Origin: Hyalella azteca
Taxonomy: Eukaryota; Arthropoda; Malacostraca; Amphipoda; Hyalellidae
NCBI RefSeq assembly: GCF_000764305.2
Contig: NW_025932998.1
Span: 70,188 to 134,187 of the forward strand
Length of the DNA: 64,000 bases
Reading direction: 5' to 3'
Shown: positions 12,901 to 24,900 of the stretch, in pieces
Layout: each line of letters opens with the position of its first letter
Position numbering within the stretch: position 1 is the stretch's first letter
The notes under the pieces: model-generated
The model's database searches: none
Told to the model about the DNA's origin: nothing
What the model saw: the letters and a program-made list of their open reading frames with translations, nothing else
Position numbers and translations under genes: made by a program

Positions 12901-15900
12901 TAATTGTTGTTTCTTCTATAACAAATGAGACCCAAGAGGAAGTCTTCGAAAGAAATGATATCGGAGCTTGTGGTGCACGAATGTCGTCTGCTGCCGTGCG
13001 CAACCAAATGCGAGTAAATCCTGATACAAACAAGAGCGGACCGAATCATGAATCTGGAAACCCTGCGCACAAAGAAGAAGTACTGGAAATGCTTCGCCGT
13101 CAGTGCCTGTTGGCAGAGGCATACTTCCAGAGAAACGTGCTCATTGCGCTCTCAAAGGCCTCCGAAATTAACGTACTGAGCCACGAATGGCGCTCACAAC
13201 TCAAGTGAGTTGGTTTAGCATTGATCGAGCGTCCATTGAGACGAGATTGTCATAAATAGGTGTATTCATTACTTTCCAGACGATGCAGAGGTTAGTGAAA
13301 CCTCTACCCACTACCACAGTGATATAATTAATGACTTATTTGTCGTTTGCTGGGCTATAAGATCTGCCTCAAAAGTTCCCAATATGCAATGGGATTTTAA
13401 ATAACTATTAGTTGTTTTCTTATCAGTCATTTATTGGTGCAAATTAGCAATTTTTGATGCTTGGTTCTTTTTTCACCAGATTGTTTTGGCATAGCGAAGA
13501 CATGAGCATGAAGGCTGAGGTGCTGGACCAGACTCTCCCTTATGGCTGGACCTGCAACGGCGCTTTCATTTCTTCTTACTACGCCTTCCCTGTGTCCTTG
13601 ACCTCGAACCTCCGATCTGATGGTTTATCACAGGTTAATATTAAAAATTTATTGCGTTTATCCATTATGCATATGTATATGTTATTTTTTACATTGTAGA
13701 CATGAAATATATCGAGAAAATATATTACTATTTATGTTAGACTAGAAGGTTAGCCCGGTGTTGCTCGGGATCAATGATTCCTGTAATGTAGAGATCCAGT
13801 TATCCTATACCCCGTTATTAATAAAAACCAGAATAATGAGTACTTGTTAAATGAATACTTGTACAAAACCCCCATTTCAACACTCCTTTTTGATTTTAGT
13901 ATTCAAAATGCAAAAATCCGGCTCTTAATGTGTTGGATCTTTTCTGGGAATAACAATTTTTTAGTGATGGAATCATGAGCATTGATTTGTGGCGGGAGAA
14001 ATACATTCAACGAATGAACTGCATTTGTGTTTCGATAATTTTAAATCTTTCTTTAATAAAAAATTCAATGCAATTTTCCTTTAAATTCCAATCAGGGATT
14101 TAAATGGGAGTTCCATATTAATAATTATGGGGTGAACATACTTTTTTTTTATTTAACGCTCTTTGGCTTCAAAATCATTTACTGGATTCGGGATGATGGG
14201 ATTTTCGATGACGGGTTCGATATGATTGGATTTTCAAATTGACTGACCTACTATGTAGTATTTATAGATTGCTGATTCATTCTAACTTCCTCGTAATTCA
14301 TTCTTTGTTGTGTTGTGCCACACAGATCTCGCATTGATTGTCATTTACGTGGCCTATAGCAAATTAGGTATCATATCCTTAGTTCTTATAATCGGTTCAT
14401 CATAGGACATGTTCCATTGAATAAAACTATTAATAGATCTATTTTAAGGGATAAATTACTCTATTTTATTGTGGTTCATCTATATGTGAACCTTTATAGT
14501 GGTATCAGTTACATGCCTTTATAAAGAAAACATTCTAAAACGAATTATATTCTAAGCTATCAATAAAAAATCAACACTAAAAATTTTGATGATCATTCGA
14601 CAGGATCCGACGAGGCTCGATTTCTTGCCACCGTCTGCCTGGCTCACCTCCGTGGTAGCGCGGGCTGTGACAGCTGCTTACGAGGCGCATCTCTGTGCTG
14701 CTCTGCTCACATCAACACCCTGCGTTACTGATGCATTTGATGTAAACCTACATCACTATTTACTTGTTGTTGCTGATGCATTTGATGTATAACCCACGTC
14801 ACTATTTACTTGTTGTTGCTGATGCATTTGATGTATAACCCACGTCACTATTTACTTGTTGTTGCTGATGCATTTGATGTACAACCTATATCACTATTTA
14901 CTTGTTGTTGCTGATTCATTTGATGTACAACCTACACCACAATTTGATTTACAACCTACATCACTATTTTCTTCTTGTTGCTGATGAATTTGATGTACAA
15001 CCTACATTTCAATAGACCATAATACCATGGCTCACCAGAGATAGGCAAGAACGAAGGCCGGGCATCAACTATACCGTGGACGACAATGTACTAACTACTC
15101 ATGAGGTTAACACGATCAAGAAGTTTATGCTAGTCAGTCATCTTTAGACATAAGGTCAACAGGAAACGACTACATTTAATAACCAACTTTTCATTTACCG
15201 ATACTTTTGATGGCTGACAATTGTATCGTGAATTAAATATGAATATTTACCAGGGAATGGCATGCAGCTTGGGCCTGCAGACGCTCGTGGTGCAGTGCTA
15301 CCCAGACCTGTCATTCAAAGCACTGCGGGCTACGCTCATGGCTTCTTCTTTTGCTCCTGCTGCTCTTCTATTAAAAGACCTGCATCTCCTCGCGGTTAGT
15401 TTGTCTTGCAGTCAATTATTTGGCCTGAGAGAAATTATGTAAATTGACCTAAAGTTTACCTGATGGCATCGTACCACCTGTGCTTGGAGCATTAAATTTA
15501 CTGAAACTTCCATATATAAAATTTCATATAGTTAGTGGAAATGAAAAAAAGTTCTTTGAACCATGCGAATTGTATTTTATTAAGAAATCCTCCTTTTTCT
15601 GCTCACAGGAGACTGTGCTGGATGAACTGGCCGTGTACTTGCGAAGCCAAAGAACCGAAATGTTGAATGATGTTCTGGAGCAGCAGCGACGGGGGTTACT
15701 TTGCTGCACGACGTCTGTTGATAAGCTCCGCTCCTTGCCAGCTCATCTGAAGGTGTGATTTGCATACCAACTTATCTGATTAATTCTTATGGAGATCAGT
15801 TCGCAATGAATATCATAATCTTACACTCTCCGTTTGTGAATGTTTTTTTAACCCCGAGAGTTGTCAATCCTTACTAATTTCAAATTGGAAAGAACTGATG

Positions 15901-18900
15901 CAGGAACAACTACAAAATGTTTACTTGATAATGTAAGAATTTTTGTGAATATGTACGATATGTCTCTAGTTCATTTGGCAGAGGGTACAAAAACTATATT
16001 AGTATGAGGGTACAGTGAAGCGATTAATTTTATTATTAATTTTAATTAATTAATTTATGTAATTTTAACGTCTAAAGTCTAAACTTTTAAGTCTAATTTT
16101 TCAACAACATTAACATTAGCAACTTTTTCATGTGATAGTATATTTTGTTCTTTGGTCTGTAATACAATAAATTAAAAGCCACATTCTCGCAGTGTTGCCA
16201 TATACCACCGTTCTTATATAGACCGTCAACTGATGGAATAAGATTACTCTATACGTCAACTGCATATAAAATATATTCTTATCCGGTGAGAATAAGAATA
16301 TTCTATCCCTCCTGTGTCAGAGTGAGCTGCTAGTCGTGCCTGTGGAGAACTGCGCGTCAAGCGGTGACACCACTCCAGCAGTCGAGGCGCTGGTGGACAC
16401 GCGTCTGAAGGCAGCAGGTTACGACGCTGCGCTCTTTACAAGCAAAATATTAACGGCTTTTACACAAGCTCGCAGCCTGCTACCCGTTGAGCAAAGAGAC
16501 TGTCTGAGTAGGTTGATCAGGAAGTTGGATTGATGATTTTTCTTTGCAATTAATAAAAAGTTGCATGAAAATTTACGACGCCACTATTGCTGAAATATAT
16601 GCAGTGTATACGACTTACTATCTATACATTCTGAATGACAATGATTTCAACCGGCATTTTCAATATTTTGATGACGTTTGCCGGGACAGATTTGGGGGAC
16701 ATCGAACGTGTTCTTTGTGAGTGCTACACCCTAAAAAATACTTCACAAGAAGAAGACGATGAAGCTTCCCAAGCGCGCTTTATCAAAACAGCATTAACTC
16801 ACGCGCTTCTGCCGCCGTTGGCAGCTGATCAACGAGTTCAGCTACAGCGCCTCTTGCAGGAGCTTTTTCTGGATCACAAATCATCTTATCCCGAGCGTAC
16901 AGAAGAGGATTTTGAAGAGCGGCTTGTAGAGGTGGGGCGGAAACAGGATTCATTTGGATTGTCAAAAATATTGCGAAACAGTTTTTGTCATGCCCTTTCA
17001 TCCGGTGATTTAACTACATAGCGTTAAGTAATTAAACATATTGAAGGTAGCGTGTAAGCCTTTATTAGATTATTCTCTATAACAAGTTGCACATTTATCA
17101 AGCGTCGAGTAAGTTTGCTTCCAAAAATGTTCGTCCCTCACTTGACCAGTTATATTTACTTGCTCGTCAGCAAATTAAATCTACGGAGTTTACTACAAAC
17201 ATTTAAGTATCTTCCGCACTAATAAATAACCTCGGAGATTAACAGAAAGGCTGAATTTCACTAAGGAAATACCTCTCAGGTATGTCTTGAGAAAGGACTT
17301 TACTTGATGAAGTCTGTTACGGAGAAGGCCCTTGAGCTGCACAACGCCCTGCGACTCGGTCCCGTGATCGTGCTGGGAGGGCCAGCTACTGGCAAGAAAA
17401 CTTTGGTCCAGGTACTCGATCGTGATGCCTCGCTGCTTCAATAGTAATCATCATATATCTCTTTAATTCTACCGCCTCATGCTTAAATTGAAAAAAAATT
17501 AAAGTAAGGTGCTTAAATTCAAGATATGGTTAGTGTTGCGGACTATTTAAAGCGCAACGGTTATCTGGTAGAGGAATAATTATCATTATTATTATTATTA
17601 TTAATTATTATTATTAAAGCCTGCACTGCGGAAGGGTGGTCAAATAATAATAATATTAACTGTAACAACGATAAAATAATAATACAAGTAACAATAATAA
17701 TAAATAATAATAATTATATTAATAAGCGGAATAATTGAATGCGCGTGTTATCCAGAGTGTTCTTCATTTTCTGTATTCCCAGACAATTCGGGTTTCTACA
17801 AGGAAACCGCTAAACACACGGTATCTATTTACACAATACAAGTATTTATTTTGACAACGGATTAAATTTTTGTACTGTGCGTACTAAGATTCTAATCTAG
17901 CGAAAATTTTGCATTCACAACTGTTGGTCATAGCAGCGAAATTGTTTATTAAATATACTCACCGACATCAACCAATAGTGAATAAAAATATTGTTGGACT
18001 CAGTAAGAGGTAAAAGAATGTATTATCGTATAACAAAGCTGTTATTCTTTCCAGATGGTTCATAATATGGAGGCAGATGGTGAAGTAGAGATATTCTTCC
18101 CTTCGTGCCAGAGTCACGACCAGCTGTTTAGCAACAGCGGCAAGCACAGCGACCTCCAGGGAAACCTACCAGGCGCTATCACGGGAAAACTCAAGTAATT
18201 TGACGTTTAATGCTTATTGACTAAACTTCACAAATTTTATTTAAAATGATCAGATCATAGTTGATAAAATTATGATTGTTTGGGACATGAAATTGACCTG
18301 ACATTTTTCGGAATCACCTCGCCAAAATTCTTGTTTAGATCTATGGCTTGTGAGCTATTTGTGTATGACGTAAAAGATCGTCAGGATTACAAATACTCTA
18401 ATGCTTACTCAAACTTTCGATACAGAACAAAACGTTTACTGCTGGAAAATAGTTATTTTAACTTTCTAATCAATTTTCGTTTATTAACATATCGTTATTA
18501 GCATATCAAATGCTGTCTGGAGCAAAGAAAAAAAATTATTATAATAATCTCTTTGATGAACGGGTTCTAATATAAATCATCGTGAGTATTATTTGGCCCA
18601 CATCAAGCTCATGAGTGATGATTCCTGCAGAGCTATGAAATAATGTGAAAATTTAAAAATTGTATTTCATTTTACCAGGGAGCCAGGCTCGTACTTAGTA
18701 TTGGACGGTGCACTGCACGACGGTTGGTCAGTGTGCCTCGAGCCTGCTCTGCGAAAGGGTGGTGTGGTGTGTCTGGCTCATGGAGGAATTGTTCGCCCTC
18801 ACGATTCATGCAAGATCATATTTATTACCTCAGATATTTCCAAAGTAAGACTCCGTGGCTTCGGATGAATGTAATATATTCTTGTTGAATTTCGGTTGAT

Positions 18901-21900
18901 GATCACTAATTTTTTCCGGAAATCATGGTTTCATACAATAAATATTTCATCATGGTCTGATAAATTCACTTCGCTATTATTTTCTGGACCAGGCTCCAGC
19001 CGGGGTACTCGCAGCATGTCAGGTTATCAGCATCGGTGACGACATGCTCACATGGACGTGTGTGCTGCACAAACACATACAGACCGTCTCTGCGCATCTC
19101 GCTGCTCCGTCACCACGTCAAGCCTCTACGTCGCAGCAGCACACGGCGCGCTCCTCCGAACGTTCCATGTCATCCAGCGGCGAAGTCTCGCCGCTCCTCA
19201 GCGCCATCGAGGCTCGGCCCTCCACAGACGCTAATGTCCGAGCCTTGAATAGCAAATTAAGTTCTTGTTTCTGAATTTCTAACTTTCCAAAACTATATAT
19301 TAAAAATTATTTTGGAAATTTTAAATACCTTTGGTCGTGTGAGAGTTATATAACCAATATTTATACCTTTTTAAATTAAATTCAAGTTATTCAATTTTTT
19401 TTCATTCTTAGGTTTTGGGATATTTCATTATCTAAATTATCTAAACAGATATAAAATGTACACGATCAACAAACCTATGAGCGATTTCATGACAGGGTTC
19501 CGTATATATCACGCTCGCTGATCTGACGTATTTTTGTCCGGCAGAGGCTGTCCCCGAATCGCCTACGCGTGTCCGACTCATTCAGCAGCGTCGGCAGCGT
19601 GGGGCCAAAACCTCACCGCTCCTCTAGCAGCGCCTCAGTGCAGGGCGGTGCGTGGAGGGGAGAGTATCTTGCTCTGGTCGAGGTGCTCTCTCACTGGCTC
19701 CTGCCTCCCGTCATTGCCTTCGTCAGTACCGAGTGCCGGAGTCACGCCAGTCGAGCAACCGTAGCTCTCGTCCGGTGAGAAAAATTCGGTTTATGAGTAA
19801 GAAACGGTGAATAATCTTGACGTCACTAGCGCAACTCTTAGTCGTGGTTGCTTCATACTCATTTGAAATTTAGCTCGCAATCGCAAAATTTTTCTCTAGT
19901 AAACATATCAAATATTACTTCATTTCATTTCTTCATTGGAAATTTAGGAACCCATAGTGTTCATAGGAACACATAGTGTTAAAATTTGTCTTCGCAGGCC
20001 CTTGTACACACTCACTCTGGTGCTGGTGGAAGAGGCTCACAGAGGCACCGATTCCATCAAGGACCGCTCCAAGATGGCCGCTCAGTGGTCCATGGCCGCC
20101 TTCATCTACTCCATTTCCGTCTGCTTTGCGGCATCTCTCCATCCGGAGTTTTGGTCTCCCTTTAATGATTTCATGCGCCGTTTAGTGTACGGTAAGTCAT
20201 CCTGCTATTTATGCTGCTTCGTGATGAAAAGTGTTTTTTCAAATGTTAATTTAAAAAATAAATAAAACTGTAAGAACGTTGTCCTTTGCTATAATGCCGT
20301 AGTGCGTATGCATATTGTAGTCCAAGCATAGGCTCATTTTTGTAGTTCCTTAGTTGGCTCCTTTGACAATCATTCGTCAAGCTGCATAATCAATTACTTT
20401 AAACACTAATAGTTCTTTAGTTCAAAGATATTAAATATGACTACATAATTTAATATGACTAAGTGACGCAATTATTATCAATGCTATGTATAGAATTTTA
20501 TATCAAAGTAAGAACTCGTAATTTTATGTACTCCTCTGTTGTGAAGTAATTTTCATATTTCAATTCTTGTGAGAAATTGAGCTTGTCTTGTATTTCTCTC
20601 AGGCGAGATGTCTGAACATCCTATACCAGCAGCTTTGGAAAACGTGAGTGTCGGATATATCAGTGATAAATATGTTGAATTTTTATTCTTTATTATTGCA
20701 TTTGGCCACGAATGTAAGCTAACTGTATGTTTTAGCATTTAGAAAAATACTCCCTTCGTTGTACGTTGTTGTTCAGGGGGGAAAATAAGGTTATATTGGA
20801 AGGCAAAACATAACCGGAACCCTTGCAGGTCGGTATTCCTTACCCAGCGGAAGGGAATTTGCTTGAAGTCATGTTTGACTGGCGGCAAAGATCTCTGTGG
20901 CGGTCGTGGGTTGACTGCTGTAAACAAGCTACGCTCGCCGACACGCTCAGAGCGCCGATGCAGCTCGTTACCACTCCTGAAAGCTTCAGGTGAGTCATTT
21001 TCTAAGTTATACAACGTGCAGATTATTTAATGGTAATGAAAACTGAGGTGAATCATAAATGTTGATTAAATAACACATTCTTTCTTTTTCTTGTGTACAA
21101 ACAAGACGACAATCACTGTACATGGAAACCGAAGCTGGGAAAATTTCCCTTTTAGTTTAATTCGTTGGAAACACGTAAAAAATTAATGAAGAAAGTCTCC
21201 ACATGATCTTTAATCTGAAATTATTTTTGGCAGAGTACAGACGCTGGTGAAGACCCTGTTGCGAGCGGGTAGGCCGGTGTTGGTGATGGGAATGAAGGGA
21301 TCAGGATGGCGGGAGGCTTGCAGGGATGCCTTGGAAGACAAACTGAGCCAGCCCGCCCCGCACTGCTGTGCTGTGGTCCCGGTAACCAGGCATACTTCCC
21401 CGGCGCATATCAAGGTGTGTTATGCACCATGTCAATGATTCAAATTTATTCCGTATATGAGAGAAGCGTTATAAAATGTCTACCAGTGCTTTTAAGCATT
21501 TAGTTTTCATGCATTGAACGATTTTCGCTAATTATTAACTCAGAAGAGTAGGCTTAGGACAAGATTAAATTAATTGTGGTCTTTCGTGCCATCACGTGAC
21601 GAGGTTTAATCTTAACCAGCACAATATTCGGCAATATACGCTAGTGACCGGGGGTATACTGGACCCGATTTGAATACAGACCGTCTCTGTACATATTCTT
21701 TCGTTCACATTTTGACTACACATTCTTTCAAATAGATTAAATGTTCTTCTGGTTTATGTGGGCAATTAATGCATAACTATTATTCGGGCCTATGGATAGC
21801 AGATTATGAATCGCAGAGAATAAATTTGTTCTACGCAGAATGAGCTGGACGACAGGCATCGAGACTTGGCTGGTCAAAAGGGCGACCAAAGAACTCTACT

Positions 21901-24900
21901 TGTGTACCTGGAGGAACTGCAGAGCAGCGCGCCTTTGCAGCAGTTCGCCAAGATGTTGCTGCATAGCAAGTATGTTGTCTGCCAGCGATACACTTTATTA
22001 CGTATTCACTTTTCGTATTAAGTGTGTTTTTTAGGCCAGCAGTTCACGTTATTTATCGCACAACTTTGGTAAAAAGGTGGACAAAGTCTTCAGTTTGAGG
22101 GAGTTCGTACATTTTATGTAAAATGCACATATTTGGAGTCAAAATGAAGCTATTTCGAAGCAATAGAATAGGTTCATAAATGAAATTACTGAAATGAAGA
22201 GTAAAAAAGCGAAGCTCGTAGTTGTAACAATCAGAAATCTGCTGCAAAACGCGTTTCGAATCGTATTAAAGAGGACATTTTATTCAGCCACCACTGACAA
22301 CGCCGCCGTATAAGTCATGCGTTGAGGCCAAAATTTTGTATTTCAGCATAGCAGACGCGCAGTCCGGGAAGCACATGCAGTGGGTGTACGGAGCCAGCGC
22401 AGTCGTCCGCAGTGGCGGAGACGCTGCGATCGATGGTCGCTTGTTGGCCGAGCTCAGCGTCGTCACTGCGCCGCCTAACAGCAAAGACTCCACGGCTAAG
22501 GTCATCACCGCGCAGCTTACATCCATTCTGAGGGTACGTAAGAGTAAATATTTTCATCATAAATGTGTATTCATAATAATTATAAGTGTAAACTCATTTG
22601 GTTAAGAGAGAATGAATTTTTGATGATGTTCGTGAACGCAGTGAATTGCTGCTAGGGTATTGAGGAAATTGAATTTCCGATACAGAATTAGTTTCAAGAG
22701 TTATAGCTGTTTGGTTGAAATTTTCACGCTCGGCTAGTTAAAAATTTTTCTCTTAGATTTATTTTTAGTCATGAATTGTTATGAGTGCAAGTTAAAATTT
22801 CATAGCAATCAAGCAGGAGGAATTTAATTCTATTTCATTGATATGTTCCTTGAACATTTGTGACACATTACGCGTTTGTCTATGGCTGTAAATTGAAATT
22901 CCGGTTCTGGCCAATGCTCTGTCCCATGTGCATTCGTACAGTTCACTGTAAAATCAAGCCAAACAATTATTTCAATTAACCGCATTTTGCAATATCCAGG
23001 CAGGCGGCTTCGTACCGGATATGTTCAGCGTGGTTGGCAGCATCGTTAGCGCGACGCTGTCGTTAGTGAAATATTTTCGCGCGCAAAGCGCCAATTTTAC
23101 GAACAATTCACAGCAGTGTCTCTACTCTCTGGCTACCGTGCGCCGAGTCTTGCAAGGCATCGCGCTCGCCACAAAGCATCAAATGGAGAATAAAAGACAT
23201 TTTGTGCGGTGAGTTATAAGTGATACGGAAAAATTGGGATAGTGAGAAGGAAAGTGGATGGGTAATAGGCCGTTCAAGTACAATTGCAGAGTTGAGGCAA
23301 ATAAGGTTGAATGTAAACAATACAAGTTGAAAAGAAAAAATTTTGGGATTTATGTTCTTTAGTATTGTTACTAATCATTTACAGATTTAATTACTATTCG
23401 TTGAGCACAAGATTGTACTGATAGTTTGAATTCGGAGACTATTCTAAGAGCTCAGCGTGCATCGAGCAGTTGTCAGGACTTAGTATCGAGTAACCCTCCA
23501 GATTGTGGCTGCATGAAGTATGTCGTGAATACGAGGACGGTCTCACGTCGCCTTCTGCAGCTCAACATTTTCGTCAAGAACTTTTCGACCTCGTCAGACT
23601 TCATTTCAAAGACAATACAACTACTCTCTTTGACAAATTCGTGGACGAGACAGATTCAGTGAGTGTTTATTTGCAAGATTTGTCTATATTAGCGTTTATT
23701 TAGTTGCAGTGTGAGGTAAAAAACTCGTTCCATAATGGTATGTCCATTTTTCACTAATTTACTTATTTTCTGTTCTTTGTGATAATTATTCGCGAATTGA
23801 AAATCAGCAAATAAGTATTACTTTTCTCGGAACGCTAATATCTTTAGTCAATTTTTTTTTGCAATATAACAGTCGCATTGTTGAACAGCTTACGCCGGAA
23901 TGCTTGAAGAAGCTCAACTGGACTCACACTTATCTGGGAGAAGATGAAGTTTCGAAAGACAACCAAGAAAACGCTGAATCCTTGAACGATTCAAGCATTT
24001 GCAGCGTATACAAGCTGAAACCTTACGACGAAATTATTGAAAATGAGAACATGAGGAAATTTTTCAAGAAGTGTTTGCGCGATTTCAAACAGCGGGAGAA
24101 TGACGCCGTCAACTTGATACCCTGTACCCGCACTGTCCGACACCTGAGTCGGTTGGTTCGGGTGTTAAGGCGACCCGGTGGACATGCCCTTCTCATCGGT
24201 GACAGAGGCAGCGGCCGGCGACCTCTCACTCGATTGGCAGCCGCTGGGTCAAACACTAAATTTTGTTGTCCTCTGATCCTTAAAGGTGCCGATGGTGAGA
24301 TGCATAATGCAACAAAAAATAACCGATCTTCTCACTCAATTTACAATAAAGTGAATGAAAACCAAATGAACAATTCAAATGTTCCTGACTTTGAAAATGA
24401 CTTGCGTAGAGCTTTAAGGGAAGCAGTTCTTTCTTGCTGTATTTCAGACAAGCCAACAGTTTTCTATTTAGGCAGCGAAGTGCTAGAGAATCAAGAAGCG
24501 CTTCATATTCTGCAAACATTTGTCTCTGTTGGAACTCCATACGGAGTACTTCAACCTCGAGATGTTTGCTTGTTATTGCAGCATTGGCAGCTAAAGAACA
24601 GAGATTACGACGAGGACTTGAGTGATCTTTGGCTGAAAATTCAGCAAAGAATTAAAGATGACATTCATATCGTCCTAGCGACTTCGGTGACAGACGAAGG
24701 TACAGTAATAGATCTGTATGCACCACCACTAATAAGAATAACGAATGTTTTACCTAATAAGGGATGGTTTGATTCAAAATTTATTTCTTGCTATTTCTGT
24801 AGGTATGTTATATATCTTGTTGATTTCCAGTCATAATTTAGAGTCAAATGAAATAACCACAAAATTTTTAATGTTCAGAAGTTAGAAAAATTGTTCGATT

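Noticed and set aside
24023..24540. Minus-strand ORFs opposite AAA4
   Set aside because: Shadows of the long plus-strand exon, whose AAA4 motifs are clear.
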